From Fagopyrum homotropicum (Eukaryota; Streptophyta; Magnoliopsida; Caryophyllales; Polygonaceae), in the NCBI GenBank assembly GCA_033239125.1, contig BSWB01000004.1, forward strand, positions 84,451,001 to 84,515,000: a stretch of 64,000 nt of DNA, read 5' to 3'. Position numbers and translations under genes: made by a program. Shown here one piece after another: positions 1 to 14,500 of the stretch. Within the stretch, counting starts at the first letter, position 1. Every line of letters begins with the position of its first letter. The notes beneath the pieces were generated by a model, which searched no databases, was not told the DNA's origin, and saw only the letters and a list, made by a program, of their open reading frames with translations.

Positions 1-3000
1 ATCGTCGGGAAAGACAAGGCAATCGTCGGGCATGGCAAGGCCAGCGTCGGGCATGGCAAAGCCCTCGTTGGGAATGACAAGGACAGCGTCGGGCATGAAA
101 AGGCCATGAAAATGCCACTCTCGGACATGGCGAGGCCGTCGTCGGGCTGACAAGGGCATGACTTGGCAACTCTCGGACATGACAAGGACAACGTCGGGCA
201 TGGCATAGCCATCGTCGGGCATGACAAGACTATGACAATGCCTCTCTCGGACATGGCGTGGCCATCGTCGGGCATGGCAACGCCAGCGTCGGGAATGACA
301 AGGCCATGTTAAGGCCACTCTCGGACATAACAAGGCCAGCTCCGGGCATGACAAGGCCAACGTTGGGCATGACAAGGCTAGCATCGGGCATGACAAGGCC
401 ATCGTCGGGCACGCAAGACCATCGTCGGGCATGACAAGGCCATCGTCGGGCATGACATGGCCATCGTCGGGAAAGACAAGGCAATCGTCGGGCATGGCAA
501 GGCCAGCGTCGGGCATGGCAAAGCCCTCGTTGGGAATGACAAGGACAGCGTCGGGCATGAAAAGGCCATGACAATGCCACTCTCGGACATGGCGAGGCCG
601 TCGTCGGGCTGACAAGGGCATGACTTGGCAACTCTCGGACATGACAAGGACAACGTCGGGCATGGCATAGCCATCGTCGGGCATGACAAGACTATGACAA
701 TGCCTCTCTCGGACATGGCGTGGCCATCGTCGCGCATGACAAAACCATCGTCGGGCATGACATGGCAACTCTCGGACATGCCCATGCCATCGTCGGGCAT
801 GACAAGGCCATCGTCGGGCATCACAAGGCCATCGTCGAGCATGACAAGGCCAGCGTCGGGCATGAAAAGGCCATCGTCGGGCATGGCAAGGCCATCGTCG
901 GGCATGACAAGGCCATCGTCGGGCATGACCAGGCCATCGTCGGGCATGACAAGGCCAGCATCGGGCATGACAAGGCCATCGTCGGGCATCGCAAGCCCAA
1001 CGTCGGGGATGACAAGGCCATCGTCGGGAACGCAAGGCCATCGTCGGGCATGACATGGTCATCGTCGGGTATGACAAGGCAATCGTCGGGCATGGCAAGG
1101 CCAGCGTCGGGCATGGCAAGGCCATCGTAGGGGATGACAAGGCTAGCATCGCTCATGACAAGGCCATCGTCGGGCACGCAAGGCCATCGTCAGGCATGAC
1201 TAGGCCATCGTCGGGCATGACATGGCCATCGTCGGGAAAGACAAGGCAATCGTCGGGCATGGCAAGGCCAGCGTCGGGCATGGCAAAGCCCTCATTGGGA
1301 ATGACAAGGACAACGTCGGGCATGAAAAGGCCATGACAATGCCACTCTCGGACATGGCGAGGCCGTCGTCGGGCTGACAAGGGCATGACTTGGCAACTCT
1401 CGGACATGACAAGGACAACGTCGGGCATGGCATAGCCATCGTCGGGCATGACAAGACTATGACAATGCCTCTCTCGGACATGGCGAGGCCATCGTCGTGA
1501 ATGAAAAAACCATCGTCGGGCATGACATGGCAACTCTCGGACATGCCCATGCCATCGTCGGACATGACAAGGCCATCGTCGGGCATCACAAGGCCATCGT
1601 CGAGCATGACAAGGCCAGCGTCGGGCATGAAAAGGCCATCGTCGGGCATGGCAAGGCCATCGTCGGGCATGACAAGGCCATCGTCGGGCATGACATGGCC
1701 ATCGTCGGGCATGACCAGGCAATCGTCGGGCATGGCAAGGCAAGCGTCGGGTATGGCAAGGGCATCGTCGGGCATTGCAAGGCAATCCTCGGGCATGACA
1801 AGGCATCTCTCGGACATTACAAGGCCAGCGCCAGGCATGACAAGGCCAACGTCGGGCATGAGAAGGCCAGCGTCGGGCATGACAAGGCCATCATCGGGCA
1901 TCGCAAGCCCAACGTCGGGGATGACAAGGCCATCGTCGGGAACGCAAGGCCATCGTCGGGCATGACATGGTCATCGTCGGGTATGACAAGGCAATCGTCG
2001 GGCATGGCAAGGCCAGCGTCGGGCATGGCAAGGCCATCGTCGGGGATGACAAGGCTAGCATCGGGCATGACAAGGCCATCGTCGGGCACGCAAGGCCATC
2101 GTCGGGCATGACAAGGCCATCGTCGGGCATGACATGGCCATCGTCGGGAAAGACAAGGCAATCGTCGGGCATGGCAAGGCCAGCGTCGGGCATGACAAGA
2201 CTATGACAATGCCTCTCTCGGACATGGCGTGGCCATCGTCGCGCATGACAAAACCATCGTCGGGCATGAAATGGCAACTCTCGGACATGCCCATGCCATC
2301 GTCGGGCATGACAAGGCCATCGTCGGGCATCACAAGGCCATCGTCGAGCATGACAAGGCCAGAGTCGGGCATGACATGGCCATCGTCGGGCATGACCAGG
2401 CAATCGTCGGGCATGGCAAGGCAAGCGTCGGGTATGGCAAGGGCATCGTCGGGCATGGCAAGGCAATCCTCGGGCATGACAAGGCAACTCTCGGACATTA
2501 CAAGGCCAGCGCCAGGCATGACAAGGCCAACGTCGGGCATGACAAGGCCAGCATCGGGCATGATAAGGCCATCGTCGGGCATCGCAAGCCCAACGTCGGG
2601 GATGACAAGGCCATCGTCGGGAACGCAAGGCCATCGTCGGGCATGAGATGGTCATCGTCGGGTATGACAAGGCAATCGTCGGGCATGGCAAGGCCAGCGT
2701 CGGGCATGGCAAGGCCATCGTCGGGGATGACAAGGCCATTGTCGGGCATGGCAAGGCCAGCGACGGGCATGGCAAGGCCATCGTCGGGCATGCCAAGGCC
2801 ATCGTCTAGCATGACAAGACCATCGTCGGGCATGACAAGGCCATGGTCGGGCTTGAGAAGGTCATCGTCGGGCATGACAAAGCATTCGTGGGGCATGGCA
2901 AGGCCAGCGTCGGGGGTGGCAACGCCATCGTCGGGCATGGCAAGGCCAGCTTCGGGCATGGCAAATCCAGCGACGGGCATGGCAAGGCCATCGTCGGGCA

Positions 3001-5306
3001 TGCCAAGGCCATCGTCTAGCATGACAAGACCATCGTCGGGCATGACAAGGCCATGGTCGGGCTTGAGAAGGTCATCGTCGGGCATGACAAAGCCTTTGTC
3101 GGGCATGGCAAGGCCTGCGTCGGGGGTGGAAACGCCATCGTCGGGCATGACAAGGCCAGCTTCGGGCATGGCAAGGCCATCGTCGGGTATGACAAAGCCA
3201 TCATCGGGCATGAAAAGCCATTCTCGGATATGGAGACGCCATCGTCGGGCATGACAAGGCCAACGTCGCGCATGCCAAGGTTATGACAACGCAACTCTCG
3301 GACATGACAAGGACATCGTCGGGCATGGCAAGGCAATCGTCGGGCATGACAAGGCAACTCTCGGACATGACCATGCCATCGTCGGGCATGACAATGCCAT
3401 CGTCGGGCATGACAAGGCAACTCTCGGACATGACCATGCCATCGTCGGGCATGACAATGCCATCGTCGGGCATGACAATGCCATCGTCGGGCATGACAAG
3501 GCCATCGTCGAGCATGACAAGGCCAGCGTCGGGAATGGCAAGGCTATCGTCTGGCATGACAAGGCCATCGTCGGGCATGACATGGCCATCGTCGGGCATG
3601 ACCAGGCAATCGTCGGGCATGGCAAGGCAAGCGTCGGGTATGGCAAGGGCATCGTCGGGCATGGCAAGGCAATCCTCGGGCATGACAAGGCAACTCTCGG
3701 ACATTACAAGGCTAGCGCCAGGCATGACAAGGCCAACGTCGGGCATGACAAGGCCAGCGTCGGGCATGACAAGGCCACCGTCGGGCATCGCAAGCCCAAC
3801 GTCGGGGATGACAAGGCCATCATCGAGAACGCAAGGCCATCGTCGGGCATGACATGGTAATCGTCGGGTATGACAAGGCAATCGTCGGGCATAGCAAGGC
3901 CAGCGTCGGGCATGGCAAGGCCATCGTCGGGGATGACAAGGCCATTGTCGGGCATGGCAAGGCCAACGACGGGCATGGCAAGGCCATCGTCGGGGATGAC
4001 AAGGCCATTGTCGGGCATGGCAAGGCCAGCGACGGGCATGGCAAGGCCATCGTCGGGCATGCCAAGGCCATCGTCTAGCATGACAAGACCATCGTCGGGC
4101 ATGACAAGGCCATAGTCGGGCTTGAGAAGGTCATCGTCGGGCATGACAAAGCCTTTGTCGGGCATGGCAAGGCCTGCGTCGGGGGTGGAAACGCCATCGT
4201 CGGGCATGACAAGGCCAGCTTCGGGCATGGCAAGGCCATCGTCGGGTATGACAAAGCCATCGTCGGGCATGAAAAACCATTCTCGGACATGGCGACGCCA
4301 TCGTCGGGCATGACAAGGCCAACGTCGCGCATGCCAAGGTTATGACAACGCAACTCTCGGACATGACAAGGACATCGTCGGGCATGGCAAGACAATCGTC
4401 GCGCATGACAAGGCAACTCTCGGACATGACCATGCCATCGTCGGGCATGACAATGCCATCGTCGGGCATGACAAGGCAACTCTCGGACATGACCATGCCA
4501 TCGTCGGGCATGACAATGCCATCGTCGGGCATGACAATGCCATCGTCGGGCACGACAAGGCCATCGTCGGGCATGACAAGGCCAGCGTCGGGAATGGCAA
4601 GGCTATCGTCTGGCATGGCAAGGCCATCGTCGGGCATGACATGGCCATCGTCGGGCATGACCAGGCAATCGTCGGGCATGGCAAGGCAAGCGTCGGGTAT
4701 GGCAAGGGCATCGTCGGGCAAGGCAAGGCAATCCTCGGGCATGACAAGGCAACTCTCGGACATTACAAGGCCAGCGCCAGGCATGACAAGGCCAACGTCG
4801 GGCATGACAAGGCCAGCGTCGGGCATGACAAGGCCATCATCGGGCATCGCAAGCCCAACGTCGGGGATGACAAGGCCATCGTCGGGAACGCAAGGCCATC
4901 GTCGGGAACGCAAGGCCATCGTCGGGCATGACATGGTCATCGTCGGGTATGACAAGGCAATCGTCGGGCATGGCAAGGCCAGCGTCGGGCATGGCAAGGC
5001 CATCGTCGGGGATGACAAGGCTAGCATCGGGCATGACAAGGCCATCGTCGGGCACGCAAGGCCATCGTCGGGCATGACAAGGCCATCGTCGGGCATGACA
5101 TGGCCATCGTCGGGAAAGACAAGGCAATCGTCGGGCATGGCAAGGCCAGCGTCGGGCATGACAAGACTATGACAATGCCTCTCTCGGACATGGCGTGGCC
5201 ATCGTCGTGCATGACAAAACCATCGTCGGGCATGACATGGCAACTCTCGGACATGCCCATGCCATCGTCGGGCATGACAAGGCCATCGTCGGGCATCACA
5301 AGGCCA
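1..5306. repeat. segmental duplication, copy 1 (partner at 10,380)
   Basis: Base 1 aligns with 10,380 (offset 10,379). After one extra monomer in the partner near 11,300 the offset is 10,400 and stays so to about 5,306/15,706. Differences seen are scattered single bases, for example GTGAATGAAAAAACC at 1,497 against GCGAATGACAAAACC at 11,897. After 5,306 this copy jumps ahead relative to the partner, which fits a deletion or the edge of the duplicated block. The left limit lies outside the window. Confidence 0.85.
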
Positions 5307-5500
5307 ACGTCGGGCATGACAAGGCCATCGTCGGGAACGCAAGGCCATCGTCGGGCATGACATTGTCATCGTCGGGTATGACAAGGCAATCGTCGGGAAT
5401 GGCAAGGCCAGCGTCGGGCATGGCAAGGCCATCGTCGGGGATGACAAGGCCATTGTCGGGCATGGCAAGGCCAGCGACGGGCATGGCAAGGCCATCGTCG

Positions 5501-7860
5501 GGCATGCCAAGGCCATCGTCTAGCATGACAAGACCATCGTCGGGAATGACAAGGCCATGGTCGGGCTTGAGAAGGTCATCGTCGGGCATGACAAAGCCTT
5601 CGTCCGGCATGGCAAGGCCAGCGTCGGGGGTGGCAATGCCATCGTCGGGCATGACAAGGCCAGCTTCGGGCATGGCAAATCCAGCGACGGGCATGGCAAG
5701 GCCATCGTCGGGCATGCCAAGGCCATCGTCTAGCATGACAAGACCATCGTCGGGCATGACAAGGCCATGGTCGGGCTTGAGAAGGTCATCGTCGGGCTTG
5801 ACAAAGCCTTTGTCGGGCATGGCAAGGCCTGCGTCGGGGGTGGAAACGCCATCGTCGGGCATGACAAGGCCAGCTTCGGGCATGGCAAGGCCATCGTCGG
5901 GTATGACAAAGCCATCGTCGGGCATGAAAAGCCATTCTCGGACATGGCGACGCCATCGTCGGGCATGACAAGGCCAACGTCGCGCATGCCAAGGTTATGA
6001 CAACGCAACTCTCGGACATGACAAGGACATCGTCGGGCATGGCAAGGCAATCGTCGGGCATGTCAAGGCAACTCTCGGACATGACCATGCCATCGTCGGG
6101 CATGACAATGCCATCGTCGGGCATGACAAGGCAACTCTCGGACATGACCATGCCATCGTCGGGCATGACAATGCCATCGTCGGGCATGACAATGTCATCG
6201 TCGGGCATGACAAGGCCATCGTCGAGCATGACAAGGCCAGCGTCGGGAATGGCAAGGCTATCGTCTGGCATGACAAGGCCATCGTCGGGCATGACATGGC
6301 CATCGTCGGGCATGACCAGGCAATCGTCGGGCATGGCAAGGCAAGCGTCGGGTATGGCAAGGGCATCGTCGGGCATGGCAAGGCAATCCTCGGGCATGAC
6401 AAGGCAACTCTCGGACATTACAAGGCCAGCGCCAGGCATGACAAGGCCAACGTCGGGCATGACAAGGCCAGCGTCGGGCATGACAAGGCCATCGTCGGGC
6501 ATCGCAAGCCCAACGTCGGGGATGACAAGGCCATCGTCGAGAACGCAAGGCCATCGTCGGGCATGACATGGTCATCGTCGGGTATGACATGGCAATCGTC
6601 GGGCATGGCAAGGCCAGCGTCGGGCATGGCAAGGCCATCGTCGGGGATGACAAGGCCATTGTCGGGCATGGCAAGGCCAGCGACGGGCATGGCAGAGCCA
6701 TCGTCGGGCATGCCAAGGCCATCGTCTAGCATGACAAGACCGTCGTCGGGCATGACAAGGCCATGGTCGGGCTTGAGAAGGTCATCGTCGGGCATGACAA
6801 AGCCTTCGTCGGGCATGGCAAGGCCAGCGTCGGGGGTGGCAATGCCATCGTCGGGCATGACAAGGCCAGCTTCGGGCATGGCAAAGCCAGCGACGGGCAT
6901 GGCAAGGCCATCGTCGGGCATGCCAAGGCCATCGTCTAGCATGACAAGACCATCGTCGGGCATGACAAGGCCATGGTCGGGCTTGAGAAGGTCATCGTCG
7001 GGCATGACAAAGCCTTTGTCGGGCATGGCAAGGCCTGCGTCGGGGGTGGAAACGCCATCGTCGGGCATGACAAGGCCAGCTTCGGGCATGGCAAGGCCAT
7101 CGTCGGGTATGACAAAGCCATCGTCGGGCATGAAAAACCATTCTCGGACATGGCGACGCCATCGTCGGGCATGACAAGGCCAACGTCGCGCATGCCAAGG
7201 TTATGACAACGCAACTCTCGGACATGACAAGGACATCGTCGGGCATGGCAAGGCAATCGTCGGGCATGACAAGGCAACTCTCGGACATGACCATGCCATC
7301 GTCGGGCATGACAATGCCATCGTCGGGCATGACAAGGCAACTCTCGGACATCACCATGCCATTGTCGGGCATGACAATGCCATCGTCGGGCATGACAATG
7401 CCATCGTCGGGCATGACAAGGCCATCGTCGAGCATGACAAGGCCAGCGTCGGGAATGGCAAGGCTATCGTCTGGCATGACAAGGCCATCGTCGGGCATGA
7501 CATGGCCATCGTCGGGCATGACCAGGCAATCGTCGGGCATGGCAAGGCAAGCGTCGGGTATGGCAAGGGCATCGTCGGGCATGGCAAGGCAATCCTCGGG
7601 CATGACAAGGCAACTCTCGGACATTACAAGGCCAGCGCCAGGCATGACAAGGCCAACATCGGGCATGACAAGGCCAGCGTCGGGCATGACAAGGCCATCA
7701 TCGGGCATCGCAAGCCCAACGTCGGGGATGACAAGGCCATCGTCGGGAACGCAAGGCCATCGTCGGGCATGACATGGTCATCGTCGGGTATGACAAGGCA
7801 ATCGTCGGGCATGGCAAGGCCAGCGTCGGGCATGGCAAGGCCATCGTCGGGGATGACAAG
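5501..7860. repeat. 1,206-bp higher-order repeat, two adjacent units
   Basis: Unit 1 is 5,501-6,706. Unit 2 starts at 6,707 and follows unit 1 to about 7,860, where it turns into TAGCATCGGG-type monomers. Marker positions are offset by exactly 1,206 (5,520/6,726, 5,730/6,936, 5,997/7,203). The period is not a multiple of 21 because several monomers in the unit are shorter than 21 bp. The same unit recurs in three tandem copies at 20.5-23.7 kb. Confidence 0.8.
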
Positions 7861-10800
7861 GCTAGCATCGGGCATGACAAGGCCATCGTCGGGCACGCAA
7901 GGCCATCGTCGGGCATGACAAGGCCATCGTCGGGCATGACATGGCCATCGTCGGGAAAGACAAGGCAATCGTCGGGCATGGCAAGGCCAGCGTCGGGCAT
8001 GGCAAAGCCCTCGTTGGGAATGACATGGACAGCGTCGGGCATGAAAAGGCCATGAAAATGCCACTCTCGGACATGGCGAGGCCGTCGTCGGGCTGACAAG
8101 GGCATGACTTGGCAACTCTCGGACATGACAAGGACAACGTCGGGCATGGCATAGCCATCGTCGGGCATGACAAGACTATGACAATGCCTCTCTCGGACAT
8201 GGCGTGGCCATCGTCGCGCATGACAAAACCATCGTCGGGCATGACAAGGCCATGTTAAGGCCACTCTCGGACATAGCAAGGCCAGCGCCGGGCATGACAA
8301 GGCCAACGTTGGGCATGACAAGGCTAGCATCGGGCATGACAAGGCCATCGTCGGGCACGCAAGACCATCGTCGGGCATGACAAGGCCATCGTCGGGCATG
8401 ACATGGCCATCGTCGGGAAAGACAAGGCAATCGTCGGGCATGGCAAGGCCAGCGTCGGGCATGGCAAAGCCCTCGTTGGGAATGACAAGGACAACGTCGG
8501 GCATGAAAAGGCCATGACAATGCCACTCTCGGACATGGCGAGGCCGTCGTCGGGCTGACAAGGGCATGACTTGGCAACTCTCGGACATGACAAGGACAAC
8601 GTCGGGCATGGCATAGCCATCGTCGGGCATGACAAGACTATGACAATGCCTCTCTCGGACATGGCGTGGCCATCGTCGCGCATGACAAAACCATCGTCGG
8701 GCATGACATGGCAACTCTCGGACATGCCCATGCCATCGTCGGGCATGACAAGGCCATCGTCGGGCATCACAAGGCCATCGTCGAGCATGACAAGGCCAGC
8801 GTCGGGCATGAAAAGGCCATCGTCGGGCATGGCAAGGCCATCGTCGGGCATGACAAGGCCATCGTCGGGCATGACATGGCCATCGTCGGGCATGACCAGG
8901 CCATCGTCGGGCATGACAAGGCCAGCATCGGGCATGACAAGGCCATCGTCGGGCATCGCAAGCCCAACGTCGGGGATGACAAGGCCATCGTCGGGAACGC
9001 AAGGCCATCGTCGGGCATGACATGGTCATCGTCGGGTATGACAAGGCAATCGTCGGGCATGGCAAGGCCAGCGTCGGGCATGGCAAGGCCATCGTAGGGG
9101 ATGACAAGGCTAGCATCGCGCATGACAAGGCCATCGTCGGGCATGCCAAGGCCATCGTCTAGCATGACAAGACCATCGTCGGGAATGACAAGGCCATGGT
9201 CGGGCTTGAGAAGGTCATCGTCGGGCATGACAAAGCCTTCGTCCGGCATGGCAAGGCCAGCGTCGGGGGTGGCAATGCCATCGTCGGGCATGACAAGGCC
9301 AGCTTCGGGCATGGCAAATCCAGCGACGGGCATGGCAAGGCCATCGTCGGGCATGCCAAGGCCATCGTCTAGCATGACAAGACCATCGTCGGGCATGACA
9401 AGGCCATGGTCGGGCTTGAGAAGGTCATCGTCGGGCTTGACAAAGCCTTTGTCGGGCATGGCAAGGCCTGCGTCGGGGGTGGAAACGCCATCGTCGGGCA
9501 TGACAAAGCCAGCTTCGGGCATGGCAAGGCCATCGTCGGGTATGACAAAGCCATCGTCGGGCATGAAAAGCCATTCTCGGACATGGCGACGCCATCGTCG
9601 GGCATGACAAGGCCAACGTCGCGCATGCCAAGGTTATGACAACGCAACTCTCGGACATGACAAGGACATCGTCGGGCATGGCAAGGCAATCGTCGGGCAT
9701 GTCAAGGCAACTCTCGGACATGACCATGCCATCGTCGGGCATGACAATGCCATCGTCGGGCATGACAAGGCAACTCTCGGACATGACCATGCCATCGTCG
9801 GGCATGACAATGCCATCGTCGGGCATGACAATGTCATCGTCGGGCATGACAAGGCCATCGTCGAGCATGACAAGGCCAGCGTCGGGAATGGCAAGGCTAT
9901 CGTCTGGCATGACAAGGCCATCGTCGGGCATGACATGGCCATCGTCGGGCATGACCAGGCAATCGTCGGGCATGGCAAGGCAAGCGTCGGGTATGGCAAG
10001 GGCATCGTCGGGCATGGCAAGGCAATCCTCGGGCATGACAAGGCAACTCTCGGACATTACAAGGCCAGCGCCAGGCATGACAAGGCCAACGTCGGGCATG
10101 ACAAGGCCAGCGTCGGGCATGACAAGGCCATCATCGGGCATCGCAAGCCCAACGTCGGGGATGACAAGGCCATCGTCGGGAACGCAAGGCCATCGTCGGG
10201 CATGACATGGTCATCGTCGGGTATGACAAGGCAATCGTCGGGCATGGCAAGGCCAGCGTCGGGCATGGCAAGGCCATCGTCGGGGATGACAAGGCTAGCA
10301 TCGGGCATGACAAGTCCATCGTCGGGCACGCAAGGCCATCGTCGGGCATGACAAGGCCATCGTCGGGCATGACATGGCCATCGTCGGGAAAGACAAGGCA
10401 ATCGTCGGGCATGGCAAGGCCAGCGTCGGGCATGGCAAAGCCCTCGTTGGGAATGACAAGGACAGCGTCGGGCATGAAAAGGCCATGAAAATGCCACTCT
10501 CGGACATGGCGAGGCCGTCGTCGGGCTGACAAGGGCATGACTTGGCAACTCTCGGACATGACAAGGACAACGTCGGGCATGGCATAGCCATCGTCGGGCA
10601 TGACAAGACTATGACAATGCCTCTCTCGGACATGGCGTGGCCATCGTCGGGCATGGCAACGCCAGCGTCGGGAATGACAAGGCCATGTTAAGGCCACTCT
10701 CGGACATAACAAGGCCAGCGCCGGGCATGACAAGGCCAACGTTGGGCATGACAAGGCTAGCATCGGGCATGACAAGGCCATCGTCGGGCACGCAAGACCA

Positions 10801-11572
10801 TCGTCGGGCATGACAAGGCCATCGTCGGGCATGACATGGCCATCGTCGGGAAAGACAAGGCAATCGTCGGGCATGGCAAGGCCAGCGTCGGGCATGGCAA
10901 AGCCCTCGTTGGGAATGACAAGGACAGCGTCGGGCATGAAAAGGCCATGACAATGCCACTCTCGGACATGGCGAGGCCGTCGTCGGGCTGACAAGGGCAT
11001 GACTTGGCAACTCTCGGACATGACAAGGACAACGTCGGGCATGGCATAGCCATCGTCGGGCATGACAAGACTATGACAATGCCTCTCTCGGACATGGCGT
11101 GGCCATCGTCGCGCATGACAAAACCATCGTCGGGCATGACATGGCAACTCTCGGACATGCCCATGCCATCGTCGGGCATGACAAGGCCATCGTCGGGCAT
11201 CACAAGGCCATCGTCGAGCATGACAAGGCCAGCGTCGGGCATGAAAAGGCCATCGTCGGGCATGGCAAGGCCATCGTCGGGCATGACAAGGCCATCGTCG
11301 GGCATGACATGGCCATCGTCGGGCATGACCAGGCCATCGTCGGGCATGACAAGGCCAGCATCGGGCATGACAAGGCCATCGTCGGGCATCGCAAGCCCAA
11401 CGTCGGGGATGACAAGGCCATCGTCGGGAACGCAAGGCCATCGTCGGGCATGACATGGTCATCGTCGGGTATGACAAGGCAATCGTCGGGCATGGCAAGG
11501 CCAGCGTCGGGCATGGCAAGGCCATCGTAGGGGATGACAAGGCTAGCATCGCGCATGACAAGGCCATCGTCG
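6707..11572. repeat. 2,433-bp tandem duplication
   Basis: Units 6,707-9,139 and 9,140-11,572 are directly adjacent and collinear at offset 2,433 (6,726/9,159, 7,203/9,636, 7,774/10,207, 8,571/11,004). The second unit ends where CGGGCACGCAAGG replaces the CGGGCATGCCAAGG that restarts the unit at 9,140. The first kilobase of unit 2 is closer to 5,501-6,490 (offset 3,639) than to unit 1, so the copy is a mosaic. Confidence 0.8.
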
Positions 11573-14500
11573 GGCACGCAAGGCCATCGTCAGGCATGAC
11601 TAGGCCATCGTCGGGCATGACATGGCCATCGTCGGGAAAGACAAGGCAATCGTCGGGCATGGCAAGGCCAGCGTCGGGCATGGCAAAGCCCTCATTGGGA
11701 ATGACAAGGACAACGTCGGGCATGAAAAGGCCATGACAATGCCACTCTCGGACATGGCGAGGCCGTCGTCGGGCTGACAAGGGCATGACTTGGCAACTCT
11801 CGGACATGACAAGGACAACGTCGGGCATGGCATAGCCATCGTCGGGCATGACAAGACTATGACAATGCCTCTCTCGGACATGGCGAGGCCATCGTCGCGA
11901 ATGACAAAACCATCGTCGGGCATGACATGGCAACTCTCGGACATGCCCATGCCATCGTCGGACATGACAAGGCCATCGTCGGGCATCACAAGGCCATCGT
12001 CGAGCATGACAAGGCCAGCGTCGGGCATGAAAAGGCCATCGTCGGGCATGGCAAGGCCATCGTCGGGCATGACAAGGCCATCGTCGGGCATGACATGGCC
12101 ATCGTCGGGCATGACCAGGCAATCGTCGGGCATGGCAAGGCAAGCGTCGGGTATGGCAAGGGCATCGTCGGGCATTGCAAGGCAATCCTCGGGCATGACA
12201 AGGCAACTCTCGGACATTACAAGGCCAGCGCCAGGCATGACAAGACCAACGTCGGGCATGAGAAGGCCAGCGTCGGGCATGACAAGGCCATCATCGGGCA
12301 TCGCAAGCCCAACGTCGGGGATGACAAGGCCATCGTCGGGAACGCAAGGCCATCGTCGGGCATGACATGGTCATCGTCGGGTATGACAAGGCAATCGTCG
12401 GGCATGGCAAGGCCAGCGTCGGGCATGGCAAGGCCATCGTCGGGGATGACAAGGCTAGCATCGGGCATGACAAGGCCATCGTCGGGCACGCAAGGCCATC
12501 GTCGGGCATGACAAGGCCATCGTCGGGCATGACATGGCCATCGTCGGGAAAGACAAGGCAATCGTCGGGCATGGCAAGGCCAGCGTCGGGCATGACAAGA
12601 CTATGACAATGCCTCTCTCGGACATGGCGTGGCCATCGTCGCGCATGACAAAACCATCGTCGGGCATGAAATGGCAACTCTCGGACATGCCCATGCCATC
12701 GTCGGGCATGACAAGGCCATCGTCGGGCATCACAAGGCCATCATCGAGCATGACAAGGCCAGAGTCGGGCATGACATGGCCATCGTCGGGCATGACCAGG
12801 CAATCGTCGGGCATGGCAAGGCAAGCGTCGGGTATGGCAAGGGCATCGTCGGGCATGGCAAGGCAATCCTCGGGCATGACAAGGCAACTCTCGGACATTA
12901 CAAGGCCAACGCCAGGCATGACAAGGCCAACGTCGGGCATGACAAGGCCAGCATCGGGCATGATAAGGCCATCGTCGGGCATCGCAAGCCCAACGTCGGG
13001 GATGACAAGGCCATCGTCGGGAACGCAAGGCCATCGTCGGGCATGAGATGGTCATCGTCGGGTATGACAAGGCAATCGTCGGGCATGGCAAGGCCAGCGT
13101 CGGGCATGGCAAGGCCATCGTCGGGGATGACAAGGCCATTGTCGGGCATGGCAAGGCCAGCGACGGGCATGGCAAGGCCATCGTCGGGCATGCCAAGGCC
13201 ATCGTCTAGCATGACAAGACCATCGTCGGGCATGACAAGGCCATGGTCGGGCTTGAGAAGGTCATCGTCGGGCATGACAAAGCATTCGTGGGGCATGGCA
13301 AGGCCAGCGTCGGGGGTGGCAACGCCATCGTCGGGCATGGCAAGGCCAGCTTCGGGCATGGCAAATCCAGCGACGGGCATGGCAAGGCCATCGTCGGGCA
13401 TGCCAAGGCCATCGTCTAGCATGACAAGACCATCGTCGGGCATGACAAGGCCATGGTCGGGCTTGAGAAGGTCATCGTCGGGCATGACAAAGCCTTTGTC
13501 GGGCATGGCAAGGCCTGCGTCGGGGGTGGAAACGCCATCGTCGGGCATGACAAGGCCAGCTTCGGGCATGGCAAGGCCATCGTCGGGTATGACAAAGCCA
13601 TCATCGGGCATGAAAAGCCATTCTCGGATATGGCGACGCCATCGTCGGGCATGACAAGGCCAACGTCGCGCATGCCAAGGTTATGACAACGCAACTCTCG
13701 GACATGACAAGGACATCGTCGGGCATGGCAAGGCAATCGTCGGGCATGACAAGGCAACTCTCGGACATGACCATGCCATCGTCGGGCATGACAATGCCAT
13801 CGTCGGGCATGACAAGGCAACTCTCGGACATGACCATGCCATCGTCGGGCATGACAATGCCATCGTCGGGCATGACAATGCCATCGTCGGGCATGACAAG
13901 GCCATCGTCGAGCATGACAAGGCCAGCGTCGGGAATGGCAAGGCTATCGTCTGGCATGACAAGGCCATCGTCGGGCATGACATGGCCATCGTCGGGCATG
14001 ACCAGGCAATCGTCGGGCATGGCAAGGCAAGCGTCGGGTATGGCAAGGGCATCGTCGGGCATGGCAAGGCAATCCTCGGGCATGACAAGGCAACTCTCGG
14101 ACATTACAAGGCTAGCGCCAGGCATGACAAGGCCAACGTCGGGCATGACAAGGCCAGCGTCGGGCATGACAAGGCCACCGTCGGGCATCGCAAGCCCAAC
14201 GTCGGGGATGACAAGGCCATCATCGAGAACGCAAGGCCATCGTCGGGCATGACATGGTAATCGTCGGGTATGACAAGGCAATCGTCGGGCATAGCAAGGC
14301 CAGCGTCGGGCATGGCAAGGCCATCGTCGGGGATGACAAGGCCATTGTCGGGCATGGCAAGGCCAACGACGGGCATGGCAAGGCCATCGTCGGGGATGAC
14401 AAGGCCATTGTCGGGCATGGCAAGGCCAGCGACGGGCATGGCAAGGCCATCGTCGGGCATGCCAAGGCCATCGTCTAGCATGACAAGACCATCGTCGGGC

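Noticed and set aside
10131..12206. 691-codon minus-strand open frame with Arg/Trp/Cys/His-rich and PDDGL repeats, and many similar frames on both strands
   Set aside because: The 21-bp period keeps five of six frames open. The frames overlap on both strands, change repeat type at off-length monomers, and have no domain, conserved start or coding-type substitution pattern.
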